NCBI RefSeq assembly: GCF_032884065.1
Contig: NW_027062914.1
Location: forward strand, 1-64,000
Source: Artemia franciscana
Lineage: Eukaryota > Arthropoda > Branchiopoda > Anostraca > Artemiidae
Length of the DNA: 64,000 bases
Direction: 5' to 3'
Shown in pieces: positions 44,441-55,689 of the stretch (its first letter is position 1; each line of letters begins with the position of its first letter). The translations under genes were made by a program, and so were the position numbers. A model generated the notes under the pieces. It was not told the origin of the DNA. It searched no databases and saw only the letters and a list, made by a program, of their open reading frames with translations.

Positions 44441-47246
44441 TCTCACTTCTAGAGGTTAGAAAATTGAATATATGACAGGTCGGAATCTTGACTTATCCTA
44501 ATTCTGACGAAAAACATTTTGTCTTAATTTTGATTTTTCAGTTGCTTTTTCATTGGCTTTAAATTTTCAAAGCACAATTATTGTTAATCAGAGTTTTAAG
44601 AATCCAGGTTGTTTCTTATATTTAAGCAATATTTTTACAGATGCTGAAACCTTATAAATTGAATTGAGCAATGGTATTAGGCTCAAAACACTTTTCTTTT
44701 GCATCATTTGAGCAGCAGATCTGTTTTGCAAGGTTCTTAATTTTATAATATTAATATTCTTAAAGTTTTGCAAACCTCAGTTCCTTACATGGGGAGAAAA
44801 GATGGACGTAGGTGGTTCAAAGTGTCTTCCTAGGAGACCGTCAAGGCTCTGGATGCATTTCTGAGAGGTTTATTCACATAATTCGACTACTTTCCAGGAT
44901 AGAAAAAAGCTCCTAAACTAAAATTTTACCTATTGTCTCTAATATTCCTTTGAACTTACACAAATTAAAGTAAGATTCAGGGTTTGCAGACCCCTCTTTC
45001 AATTTTCTACCTATTGCAGATTTATTGGGACCATGTCTAGATTTTTATGCGTATAGAGTTTGTGTACGTAGCAGGTTTTGCTCGGCTGCCATTGGACTCT
45101 GATGAGTTTTACTCCACCACTTGAACTAATCAAATGGCTTAGAAGTTCAAGGGTTGTTTCGAATTGCAACCCAAGTCACTCATCTGTATTGAATTTATCG
45201 ATGCAGCCAATTGTCCAAGATCAAAAGACACCGTGTACATTCTTTTTGTTCAATTAAATATAGCTCAGTTTATCGGCTAAATCTTCTACTTAAAATATAG
45301 AATGAAAGAGCATGCATCCACTATTTCTTTTTGTTTTGTTAAAAGATGTCATGTGAAACTTTTTTGGAAAGTTTGGATTTATGCCTGACTCCATCAAATG
45401 AAACAAGCTCTACCGACTGGCTACTTTCAAAATGTTTTTAAAATACAATAAATAAAATCAAATTCCCTATCATAGGAGGTTGGAAGCAGCCTCGCTGTCG
45501 GCCAAAAAGTGGATACAGGAGGCAGACGCTACTTTCTTCGCTGAGCAGAGCCCGGCAAAACGTATAAAGCGAAAAAGTGGGCTCCTCAACTCCAAGAATA
45601 AGTTTGCATGTACGACATTCTTTTACACTAACACAAGATATCTTTGCCTTCCATCTATATGATTGCCCTTGTCGGTAACTCAAAGCCAATCACTAATCTT
45701 CAGTTCTCATGCAATGATTTACAACGGGTAGGCTGCCTGAAGCCAAGCGAGTATTTCCATAATTCAGTCAGTAGGTTTCATCAGTAGTAAATGTGAAAAA
45801 GCTTGCACGTGGTTTTTGGTAAGTCTGTCTTATTTCGTTTCAGGGTTGGGGGATTGAATTGAAACTTTCAGGAAAATCTAACAGCATACTTTTCAAAATT
45901 TGTCTAAAAAATCCTGTCACTAGTTGTTTCATAGTTTTCAGTGTTTCCTACAAGAAGAAAAAGTCAATAGCCGAATAAGTCAATTGAAGCGAGCAAATTG
46001 AGGTCAGTCTGCATATCTATCGGCTGAAGATGTGTGGTTTCCCGTAAGGGTTCCGGTTCAATGAACGCGATTATGCTGAAAAAAAGTCAAAAACTTAACC
46101 CTGGATTGAAGGGCAGTGTTTGCGTTCCGCATTCTTACGTCATAAGAGAATCAAAACTTTGGATACTGAGTTGTGTGCTTCTTATGTGGTCGTCCTTCGG
46201 TGCGCTCAGAGCGTTAAAATTACCGTCAGTTTGGTTATATTTTTTAGTGGTTACTATTACGGATTATAATTCACTTCCTGGTATTGGCTGGATTTATATC
46301 TATTTAAGTGAAGTAGGTTATAAGGTGGCTTTTAATAATGGAATACAACGTTTTTCTAAGGTAACGTACAGATTGAGAAATGGTACACTTGGGAGGGAAA
46401 AAAAAGTTAAGACCGATAAAAACGTGCCGTCACATACTTTTAAGGCTTATAAACAGAATGGGTGGAAGTGCAAGATTGAATATATCTTTCTGAGTAATAT
46501 TTTTGGAGTCAGCTTATTGACATTTTACGGTGGTAGCTATTACGGCTCATAAATTATTCCTTGCTGTTTGCTGAATTTGTATGCAGGTTTTTAGTGAATT
46601 AGATGATACAAGTGGCTTTTCGTAAGTTAATATAACATTTTCTGAGGTGACTTGGTGCCCCGTTAAAATGGGGTGCTCTATGGGACAGGGAGGAGGGATA
46701 AAGTTAGATACCAAAAGAGCAACCCAAGGCAAAATTTCTTTTTAGTTTAAAGACTTCTCACTATCTGCAATTTGGCGCTTATTGAGCAGGGCCGAGGAAA
46801 ATTGCGGGGATTGATCTACAATCAACGCCACAATGCGACACGAAAGGAATTTTCGCTCCAAGGCACTACATTATCAAACTTACCTCTTGTGAAGCTGTCT
46901 TAGACAAAATATTTCGTAGATTAAACGGATTCAAATACTTTTTATCAATATTTTGAATTTAGTCTACACCGCTTAATGAAATAGATTTAGAGGTTCAATA
47001 TTTGTCACCTAAGGGAAAATCCAAGGCCACTTTTAATAGGCATCATAAGAGAACTCAAATCGGCTCGTTTATGAATAAACTACTAGCGCTTGGGGAGTCT
47101 ATTCAGGTCGTTACTCCTAAGAGAAGATCACCTGGAAAGATCGGACTCACTCCTGAGCCCTGGTTGATTATCATCTTTTTTTCAATAACTCTATTCGAAG
47201 ACGTCTTGGTGAGCTCTGTTTTATTTTTTAGGCCTTTGATTTTTTT
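44441..47246. other. Low-repeat stretch without a recognised gene
   Basis: No X copies. The longest plus-strand frame here (46034-46552, 172 codons) has no recognisable domain, signal peptide or flanking splice signal and contains a weak internal repeat (ttagtggttactattacgg versus tacggtggtagctattacgg). A pair of opposite frames at 45438-45689 also lacks motifs. Short host exons could hide here. Confidence 0.3.
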
Positions 47247-47711
47247 ATGGCACTTGGTATTTACCAAGTGACATATAGCGATCGCAATTTCTGTCGGTTT
47301 GTCTGTCTGTTGGTCTCGCTTTTGGTAGTTTCGGCACTTCCATAAAAGCTTGGACGATGAAAGTGGGCGGGCGCATCAGGGACCAAACGAGATTAAATTA
47401 AAAATAGTCTCTTCCCCGATTCGACCATCTGTGGGAGGGGGGAGTGGAAGGACGGTTAATTCGAAAAACTTTGAAAAAATGAGGCATTTTCACTCGCGAA
47501 TGGGTTATTGGATCCTAATGAAATTTGATATTTAGAAGGACCACGTGTCTCAGAGCTCTTATCTTAAATCCTGACCAGATCCGAAGACATTTGGGGGAGT
47601 TGAAGGGGGAAACAGGAAATCTTTGAAAACACTTAGTGTAGGGAGATCGTAATGAAACTTGGTGGGAAGAAGCTCTGCTCTTGGCTCTTCTGGCCTCGTC
47701 ATAAGTGCCAC
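47247..47711 (+). mobile_element. Family Y element, short copy with both ends
   Basis: The left end ATGGCACTTGGTATTTACC forms the family hairpin with one loop change. The right end is TAAGTGCCAC, followed by the family distal sequence atgagctcttggctcttg. Only about one and a half internal units remain, so this is an internally deleted derivative of the 2.4-kb form. Confidence 0.8.
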
Positions 47712-47969
47712 ATGAGCTCTTGGCTCTTGTTTTTTAGGCCGTCAACTTATTGTCTCAAAAATATGTTCGAATGAAATTCAAGATCCCATTAATGGTAAGT
47801 TGTAACTCCGGGGTCTTCAATTTTTATGCTGTACAAAAGGGTGGCCAGGCGAAATGATTTTGCAGCAGGCTATTTTAGAATGCATGACAACTCCACGGGC
47901 CCCACAGAAATTACATCTGCTGGTATTAGAGCTGCACGAAAAGTACCACACAAAAAGTTTGATTCAATT

Positions 47970-48565
47970 CCGCTTTCTAGCGCTATTATGAGAATAAGTG
48001 AAATATTAAGATGGCTAGGACACGGTCTGCGGATGAAGGACGATTTTCCTAGTACTCATGTATTTTACCGCCAAAACTCTAGTTTACGCTGTGTAAAACT
48101 CGAGAACAAACTGGTTTTATATGTGTGTATTAAGAAACAATTAGCTTACGCTTAAATTTATAGGAATTACATAATTTGGGCTATGTATTTGAACATTACG
48201 TGGGTAGTTTAGGTTACCCCCCCCCATGTGCAAATATATAGCCCAAACCTGTTTCTAAAGTATGATATTGTCATCATGTTTGGTATTTTTCTTTAAGACT
48301 AATCTGACTTCACTTCTTGAGTGTTGGTGGTATAATACATAAGTACCATTGTCCTTCTCGGCCAACCGTCAAGGACTAAACGGAAAGCAGGTCGTCCTGT
48401 TTCAGGTTCGGGAGGATCTTGTAAAGACAGATTTAAGGGAAATGAGAATTTCCTGAGAGGGTGTAGAGTGAGGCTTTGAATAGATTGGGTTGAAGGAGGA
48501 GAATGCGTAGCTGTGTTGCACTCAGGTGGCTTGGTGCCCTGGTGACTTGTTAGTAATAGTAGAAA
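47970..48565 (+). pseudogene. LINE 3'-end remnant, interrupted
   Basis: The frame at 47826-48155 contains RWLGHGLRMKDDFPS (about 48010-48055), matching the 'RWLGHVLRM' motif in the C-terminus of many LINE ORF2 proteins. After about 250 bp of unrelated sequence, including a gcaaatatatagccc end like that of the 15078-type elements, the LINE reading resumes at about 48330-48565. It has a GRPVLFQVREDLVKTDLR-like stretch and finishes in gttagtaatagtag. The element is degraded by stops. It has the same general type of 3' end as the minus-strand LINE at 21690. Confidence 0.6.
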
Positions 48566-48779
48566 TATAGATATAGCTTGCAATAAAAAATGCAAAAAAT
48601 AGCCTAACATCTGCTTTTATAATCGTGTTTACAATTATTCTTGCATGTAATTATAGATAATATAATGATAATGACACTAAACAAGCATTGCAAAGAAATA
48701 TATCAACTCAAAATGGAAAAAAATATTTATAACTGCAAACTTAGTAGAAAAAAATAAATCATATGAAAACATTTATTTC

Positions 48780-48930
48780 ACTTGTGGAGAAGTGTGGACC
48801 GCTGTGATGACCTCAGGTGCCCTTGGTGCTGCAGCGAGTTGTTGTTAGCATTAGTAATAATGCTAGCATTAGTAATCTATTATGCTTAGTAATTATTAGT
48901 AATAATGCTTAGCATTAGTAATCTAGTATT
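48780..48930 (+). pseudogene. Second LINE 3'-end remnant
   Basis: The segment gaccgctgtgatgacctcagg through ggtgctgcagcgagttgttgttag resembles the last codons and 3' end of the LINE at 21690-23560 (reverse complement cttggtgctgcggtgagttgttag). It is followed by a tag/att-rich repeated tail (attagtaataatgct motifs). Only the extreme 3' end survives. Confidence 0.55.
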
Positions 48931-49326
48931 TCTTTATTCACGCTTTCATTAGTTCTTGCAAATCGATTTCAATTGTTCATCACAAGTAACATTCATTGCA
49001 GTAGCGTTTATTGTAAGTAAATTATTTGTTTTCTCTGCGATATTGGGTGCATATTTTTACTTCAAATAACCAGAACTATTGTTATGCCATTTCATATTCA
49101 TTTACAAATGTTCTTGCATTGAAAAAAAGTTAGTGGGACGCGACAGAATTTGTCCTTGGGGCTCTCAACAGTCTTGACGAAATTGAGGGATTCCATTGTC
49201 TATGATAGTTGTAATGAAAGAGCCCCCCCCCCAAGAAAAAATACATAGGAAAGATCATTACAGTGTTGCTACTACATTAAATTTAAATTAAAAACGGGCA
49301 AATATTAATTTAAGAAAAGCAACATT

Positions 49327-50298
49327 TTTCTGAGGGAAGTAAAGAGCGAAGTTGGAACTTAAAGCGAACAAAGATTATTGCTTCCCAGTCTATCCAACAT
49401 TTATCAATACAACTAGTACGAATAAACCAACTAATTATATTTCCCAATGCCTGTAGGATTATAGAAAACTAGCGCTTTACTGAAAACACAAAATAATATA
49501 GGAGTTTTGGTACAGTAAAAGCGAACCCATCACGGCCACTTCTTACAGAATAAAAATAAAGCAATTTAGGGTTATTGCTTGATTTTTTCGTTTCATTAAA
49601 TATCATTTCTGCACAATGGCTCAGTCCACTGATTGACTCTCGTTTTGGTTCTGAAAAGGACATTTCATGATTAGTTTGTAGACAAGGGCAAAGTGAAGCC
49701 ATCTTGATAGTATTAGGACTATGGACTAGTCTTAAAATTTTTTATAGCTTGAAATTCCTTGTCGTATAGAGCACCGGTGGATCCATGGGGTGGGACCTTC
49801 GGCCCCAAAGATTTTTCTGGTGCCCTTTTTTCTATTTTTTTTCTTTCTTTTACTCTCTTTTAGAATAAATTTGTCAGTTTGGTCCATTATTGCACCTTTG
49901 TCACATTACCCCACTCCAAGATTTTGCTCATTGGCGCCCTTGTCACATTTGTCCCCTCGCAAGATTTTGCTCTTGATCTGCCTCTGATATAGAGAGAAAT
50001 ATCCAGATTTCTAGGGTTCATATTATGGCTTATTTGATCATCCTTTCGAGTAATACTAAAACATTATGGTTCATATTATGGCTTATTTGATCATAAATCA
50101 ATATTCTTATATTTATGCTTGGCTTCTGTGTTTTCAGTATAGCGCTAGTTTTCTGTAATCCTACAAAAATAGGGAAATATAAGTAGTTGATTTATGTGTA
50201 TTAGTTTTATTGATACATGTTAGAGAGACTGTGAAGCAATAATCTTTGTTCGTTTTAAATTTCTACTTCGCTCTTTGATTCCTCAAAAAAACTTTGTT
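49327..50298. mobile_element. Large TIR element (arms about 170 bp) with X-like ends
   Basis: The left arm (about 49327-49497) and right arm (about 50128-50298) are reverse complements over about 170 bp with moderate divergence. Shared landmarks are gagcgaag, cgaacaaagattattgcttc, gtaggatta and gaaaactagcgct. The outer ends (aagtaaagagcgaagttgg, aaagcgaacaaagattatt) are distant relatives of the X foldback arm (aagtaaggagcgacattaaa, aaacgaacagaaattatt). The spacer contains a nested hAT-type MITE at 49772-49986 and no transposase. Confidence 0.75.
49772..49986. mobile_element. hAT-type MITE with 8-bp target duplication
   Basis: The ends are CACCGGTGGATC at left and GATCTGCCTCTG at right, imperfect inverted repeats related to the CAGTGGCGGATCCAGG ends at 55147-55530. 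The insertion is flanked by gtatagag (49764-49771) and atatagag (49987-49994), an 8-bp duplication with one mismatch, as expected for hAT transposition. The 65-codon frame inside is fortuitous. Confidence 0.65.
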
Positions 50299-52159
50299 TT
50301 ATTAAACTAAGGTAAAACAAAGGTGGATGGATCAGCATGCGATTAAAACATGGCATGTGAGGCAGCTGCGACGTGATGATGAGCGATATAGCCAAATATG
50401 GCGCAGCAGGAAAAAAACGTAAAACCCAGTGCCAAAGGCATACTTTGCCAGTGGGAAGCATCTGTAAAAAGAATCAATATAAGATCAAATTAGAGAATTG
50501 AAAACAATTGAGACTTTTAAGTAATGGTGATAACCTGGGCCGTAATTTGCTATGGGGTAGGGGTGGTAGCTGCCCCTTCCAGACCTTGGTTTGTCTTTAT
50601 AAAGGTACTCGACAGCCACATTAAAAAAACAAAACAGAAATGTGGGTGAAAATCACCACAAAAGAGAAGCCAAAAATACATGGAGCCCAAGGCAGTATCC
50701 AGGGATTAGGGGGTTTTAACCCCCCCCCCCTCCAATTTTTTTCTGACTTGTAAAAACGTTACAAAAATTAATATAACCAAATTGTTCACGTGTTTTCAAA
50801 GTTTTACCATAAAAAAGCAAAAAAAAAATCCTTTTGTAACCATCTCCTCAAAAAAATAGCTTAGGATTTTTTAGATTACTTTCAAATTTAAGTAATTAGT
50901 TCTATGAATCTACATGGTTTAACGCCACAACTTCGACAAAAATGTGGCACTGCGCTAAGAATTTCATAACGTTGAAATAACCAAGAGAAAAACATTTGAA
51001 AAGCTGCGATTTCCAGGTATAAATTGACCTAAGATGGTCCCAGGGGACGAAACATATTTTCATTTTGATGTCCTTGGCACTTTAAGAAATTCACAATGGG
51101 GAAAGAAGGGTAGGATTATGCGAACTAGACGTACGTAAAATTATAAAGGGGTCTAAAATCCTTAGGCTTACTGTTGAAGGTGGTAAGGTTCAGACTAAAG
51201 GCATTGGAAACAAGGAGTATTGTCCTCAGGGGGCTTAACGCTAGGCTTAGATTATAGGGGAAGTCGATGAAAAGTCATGAGTGCCAAAATTCAGTTTGCT
51301 TATTTTTTGTCGACAAGATGCTGCTTAAAAATAAACAAATGCTTCCAGTCTCTGTACCGGTAGAATGAAATACTGTTAGTTTTCTCTAGAAAGTATCAAA
51401 TGATTATTTTTGTTTCTGAAAATTTCTAGGAAGGTCTGATAGACTGTTGCTGTCACATCGACTTACCACCAGAATCCATATACCAATGCTGCCTTGCTAT
51501 GTTAATTTGACCAAACAACAAAGCGAGAACCGAAATTTTCTCCAGTGTACATCTAATCCTTTTCTGTTTTAAACTTGTATTTCTGGAATATCAACCATTG
51601 ATAGAATATTTGTCGCCCCACCCTACTGGAAATTCCTCGCTGAGAAAGAATAAACCCACGGGGTAGGAATCAAGCCGATTCTGCAAGACTGCTGGGGGTC
51701 ATTGATTTTTTTTTAGTATGTCACTCTTCGTACTTAACTCAAATTTGGCAAACCGGTTCTCAAAACTAGATTTCTCTTTCTTCTGTTTCTTCTCATGTAG
51801 CAACAAGAAAAAGCGCTTGTCAACATTCCAAGTTTTTATATTCTTGTAGCTTCTAATTCCTGCGACATCGATTAAAAAAAAATGTTGAGTTGTTTGATTA
51901 CCTGTTTTTCCTTCGAAATTTCTAAATCTTTAGCCATGAAAAGTTTATTAACCTTAGGTGTGTCACTTGATCCACATACGAATAAAAATTCCACCTGACT
52001 TATTGATATTCAATAGTGAAGATCAAGGGTAGGCTATAGCCGGAATTTTATTTTACCAAAAAATAAACACTAAATTATTTTGGTGATGATAGTCGGTGAA
52101 GTAAAGTGAAGCATCTACTCTTAGCAACGGATTGAACAACATCTATTTTGGCTTTTGCC
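50299..52159. other. Gene-free stretch
   Basis: It contains a possible small MITE at about 50690-50870 (ggcagtatccaggg then a run of C; cctttttgtaacc-like end). A segment at about 50930-51060 is weakly similar to 58205-58330. No convincing exon was recognised. Confidence 0.35.
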
Positions 52160-52333
52160 TTAAAGCGCATTCATAATGAGATTTTACTAAAACCGAAATT
52201 TCGGTTGCGCTAATTTGAGCAAATCAGAATTTATTATAGAATTTTCTCAACCAATCAGAAAAAATCTGATTGGCTGAAATAGGCGCTAGCTATATTTCGG
52301 TATTGGTGATATCTCATTGTGAATGATCCTTAA
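52160..52333. mobile_element. TTAA-flanked MITE with inverted ends
   Basis: TTAA lies at both borders (52160-52163 and 52330-52333). The inverted ends run for about 50 bp: CATTCATAATGAGATTTTAC at the left, mirrored by an end reading CATTCACAATGAGATATCAC in reverse complement, each followed by aataccgaaat-like sequence. A central small palindrome (aatcagaaaaaatctgatt) is present. TTAA target duplication is typical of piggyBac-type elements. Confidence 0.7.
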
Positions 52334-52860
52334 ATGCCTTGCCAAGGTGTTTCCCGGCCCACCAATGAGAATGATTGGTTTTTGACTTCCTTTGTAATTG
52401 TCATCCTGATGACCTCCGAATATTTATGCTTATGGAAATATTAATTAATATCACGGCGAAAAGATAGTAAATGCGTAAACAGCATGTTTTATATCTTTAC
52501 TGTTTTATGTAGTAAACTTTTACTTTTTAACTTTAGTTTTACTTTACTTTTTAATTTTACTTTCTTATAGTTTATACAACTTTGCTACTAGCAACTTTAA
52601 GTTGTTTTTTACTTGGAATTTAATTGTGTTGCAGATTTTCTTTCTTCATTTTTCTCCTTTTTTTACTCTGAAGATAGACTGGGATTTGGGACTAGAAAGC
52701 TTCTAACTAACGTCAAAAATATACTGTAAAAGTGCTTTTGTTTTGTCTCTGCTTTATTCTATCCATTAATTCTGTTTTTGTTTTATTTTTCAAAATGATT
52801 CATAGCATTTCTTCGCATATATGAACGAAGAAAAGCATGGACACTTCAAATCATGCCACC

Positions 52861-54231
52861 AAACGCATTGGCATTATGGCCTGAAGGTTTTGCTTTTCTT
52901 TGCCACTTTTCAATTAAATTTCTTAGAAAATACGTTCCATGCTATTTTCAAATAGTGCTCAAGTCAGTATTGCTGATGAGCCAACGTAAGTTATTCCATC
53001 TAAATGCATTTTAGTTATTCCATCTCCATCAAATGCATTGGGATTAAAGTCTGAAGTATTTGCGCTTCTTTGCCACTTTTTAATTAAAGTTCTTAGAAAC
53101 TACGTTCCATGCTATTTTCAAATAGTGCTCAAGTCAGTATTTCTGATGAACCAACGTAAATTATTCCATGTAAATGCATCTTAGTTATTCCATCTCCATC
53201 AAAAGTTCTTAGAAACTACGTACCGCGTTATTGTCAAATAGTGCTCAAGTCACTATTGCTGATGCGCCAACGTAAGTTATTCCATCTAAATGCATCTTAG
53301 TTATTCCATCTCCATCAAAAGTTCTTAGAAACTACGTACCGCGTTATTGTCAAATAGTGCTCAAGTCACTATTGCTGATGAGCCAACGTAAATTATTCCA
53401 TCTAAATGCATCTTAGTTATTCCATCTCCATCAAATTCATTGGGATTAAAGTCTGAAGTATTTGCGTTTCTTTGCCACTTTTTAATTAAAGTTCTTAGAA
53501 ACTACGTTCCATGCTATTTTCAAATAGTGCTCAAGTCAGTATTTCTGATGAGCCAACGTAAATTATTCCATGTAAATGCATCTTAGTTATTCCATCTCCA
53601 TCAAAAGTTCTTAGAAACTACGTACCGCGTTATTGTCAAATAGTGCTCAAGTCACTATTGCTGATGAGCCAACGTAAATTATTCCATCTAAATGCATTTT
53701 AGTTATTCCATCTCCATCAAATGCATTGGGATTAAAGTCTGAAGTATTTGCGTTTCTTTGCCACTTTTTAATTAAAGTTCTTAGAAACTGCGTTCCATGC
53801 TATTTTCAAATAGTGCTCAAGTCAGTATTTCTGATGAGCCAACGTAAACTATTCCATGTAAATGCATCTTAGTTATTCCATCTCCATCAAAAGTTCTTAG
53901 AAACTACGTACCGCGTTATTGTCAAATAGTGCTCAAGTCACTATTGCTGATGAGCCAACGTAAATTATTCCATCTAAATGCATTTTAGTTATTCCATCTC
54001 CATCAAATGCATTGGGATTAAAGTCTGAAGTATTTGCTTTTCTTTGCCACTTTTCAATTAAATTTCTTAGAAAATACGTTCCATGATATTTTCAAATAGT
54101 GCTCAAGTCAGTATTGCTGACGAGCCAGCGTAAGTTATTCTATCTAAATGCATCTTAGTTATTCCATCTCTATCTGGGATTCAAGTTTGAATTTTTTACA
54201 TTTCTTTGCCACTTTTCAATTAAATTTCTTT
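52861..54231. repeat. Satellite array of long (170-bp) and short (116-bp) units in higher-order order
   Basis: Long units start at 52861, 53031, 53433, 53719 and 54005 (aaatgcattggga landmark). Short units, which are long units lacking 54 bp (tgcattgggattaaagtctg through ttaatta), fill the gaps. The order is L, L-S-S, L-S, L-S, L, then a partial unit to 54231. The L-S dimer period is exactly 286 bp. Short units share private variants (tacgtaccgcgttattgtc) against long units (tacgttccatgctattttc), so L and S are distinct, separately inherited types. Confidence 0.92.
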
Positions 54232-54350
54232 TGGAATAGCGAGGTATTGAGGAGGGGACGAACCCCCTCATATAAGTAATAATTTCTGTCCCTTTTTAAG
54301 TTCTACTGTTGCTCCTTACTTTCAGATAAAACCTGTTTTTTTTTTTTTTA
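54232..54350 (-). mobile_element. Family X foldback arm fragment
   Basis: The sequence tagcgaggtattgaggagggg through ctccttactttcag is one second-type arm plus the adjoining stretch, directly abutting the satellite. No partner arm is seen. Confidence 0.7.
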
Positions 54351-54900
54351 TTTAATTTGAATGAAAAAGGTAGTTTATATTTGTGCATTTTATTGCGCAA
54401 TATCTGCTCAAGATCATGCTGAACTCGTGAGGTTTTTTTTCATTTCAAAGTTCGTTAACATACATATCTGAGAAAAATACACAAATGTAAAATTGCTATT
54501 TTGTTTCTATTTAGTACTTCTCTGAATTACCTTTTTTCGTCAGCTACAGATCTTTAATATTGCTGCTAAGCAAGTTTGCAGGAGAGGAGGAGCCTTTTGG
54601 TCCCCCTCCCCCCCCCACAAAATCTCGACGTTCTTTAATCTGGCCTCTATATTTTCATTATTATATTTTCTGATTTACATTTGTGTTCTTTCTTATATTT
54701 TCCTGTAGCTTGCCTAAAAATGTGTTGCCATTTCCCCCCTTCATAAAATTAGTTTTTGCATCTGTGTCGGGTAAAACGGCCACAACTTTCAAAGCTGACT
54801 TTCGAGAATGGTCTTTTGCAGGTTCCACTTTCAGGGGAAGATTCGGTATATCTTTAAACCGTCTTTGAAGTCTGATTTTGATCTTAAATATTATTTCCAG

Positions 54901-55054
54901 TCGTGGAGGGTGTACTAGAAAAAAGATGTCCTTCGAATCTTCAGCTGTTGAGTTTTCACAACAAAGTATTGTCTCAGTGATGGACAAATTCGTCAAAGCT
55001 GTGGCGAATATGAACGAGAATATTCTGGTGCCTCGAAAACTAATGGACGGAAAG
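54901..55054 (+). CDS. MID1IP1/THRSP (Spot14) family protein, first coding exon (partial gene)
   Basis: Host gene exon. It encodes the N-terminal helix of a MID1-interacting protein 1/Spot14 homologue. Vertebrate members bind acetyl-CoA carboxylase and promote its polymerisation and fatty-acid synthesis. From ATG 54926 the frame gives 43 codons. The characteristic segment is SIVSVMDKFVKAVANMNEN followed by ILVPRKLMD, where the family has a conserved 'amnrFi.AVnnMd..vmVPs.L.D'. The exon is bounded by a tattatttccag acceptor ending at 54900 and an AAAG/GTAATT donor at 55054/55055, so the coding part ends in phase 0. The frame is open back to the acceptor, so an upstream start is possible, but the distance from this ATG to the core matches the family. 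Downstream exons were not found and probably lie beyond the window or among the repeats. Confidence 0.75.
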
Positions 55055-55146
55055 GTAATTTTACTTTCATTTCCATTTGGCTGGCTTACCGTTTCCATAT
55101 GAATCTTCATTAATGTCGGTACTTGCGTGTTATAGCGACTACACTT

Positions 55147-55530
55147 CAGTGGCGGATCCAGGTGGGGGCGCGGGGGACGCGCCCACCCCCTAACGTAGTG
55201 TTGGATTTTGGAATAATATCGTATTGCCATATTAAATGTCATATTTTTCGTTAAGTGTGAACAGCTTTTCATTTTTTTGTGGCGGGGTGGTTTCTATAAC
55301 TTACTATTTTTTATATCAATAATATATTTTTACATCATTTTGATCTCAACAGATTTATTAGAACTTTAACCCTCAAGTGATTTTAGATTAAATTTACGAC
55401 CATTTCCACAACCTACCTACGGCGTATAATCGTTGAGGTTCCATTTAAATTGCTGGTATTTCTTTTTTCGTAAGTTTATCGAAGTAAAATATTTTGCGCC
55501 CCCCGCTAAAAAATCCTGGATCCGCCTCTG
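55147..55530. mobile_element. hAT-type MITE in the intron of the MID1IP1-like gene
   Basis: The terminal inverted repeats are CAGTGGCGGATCCAGG and CCTGGATCCGCCTCTG (15 of 16 matched), each followed internally by a G/C-rich block (gggggcgcggggg; gcgccccccgc). Flanks are ctacactt (55139-55146) and caacactt (55531-55538), an 8-bp target duplication with one mismatch, typical of hAT. It has no coding capacity. It begins 92 bp after the exon donor. Confidence 0.8.
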
Positions 55531-55689
55531 CAACACTTTGCTCTTGATCTGTAGTGAAAACGGCTTTTCTTGTGTCCACTTGGAGATAATCAACTTATCT
55601 TGAGTGAGATAAACGGTATCTAGGCAGGTATATTTTAATCAAATATTTAATATATAGAGGTGGTTATGCTAGGTATATAATATAATTTG

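Noticed and set aside
51450..51570. Minus-strand peptide WYMDSGG resembling a copia-type protease active site, followed by a splice-donor-like sequence
   Set aside because: It is a short isolated match with no integrase, reverse transcriptase or zinc knuckle nearby; chance is likely.
52861..54231. CTGATGAG in the satellite units as a hammerhead core
   Set aside because: The following sequence (ccaacgtaa) lacks a proper stem II and a GAAA box; the match is limited to eight bases.
54661..55272. A 203-codon minus-strand open frame, the longest in the window
   Set aside because: It lies antisense to the MID1IP1-like exon and runs into the hAT MITE end. Its sequence has no recognisable domain, while the plus strand has a conserved peptide with matching splice sites.
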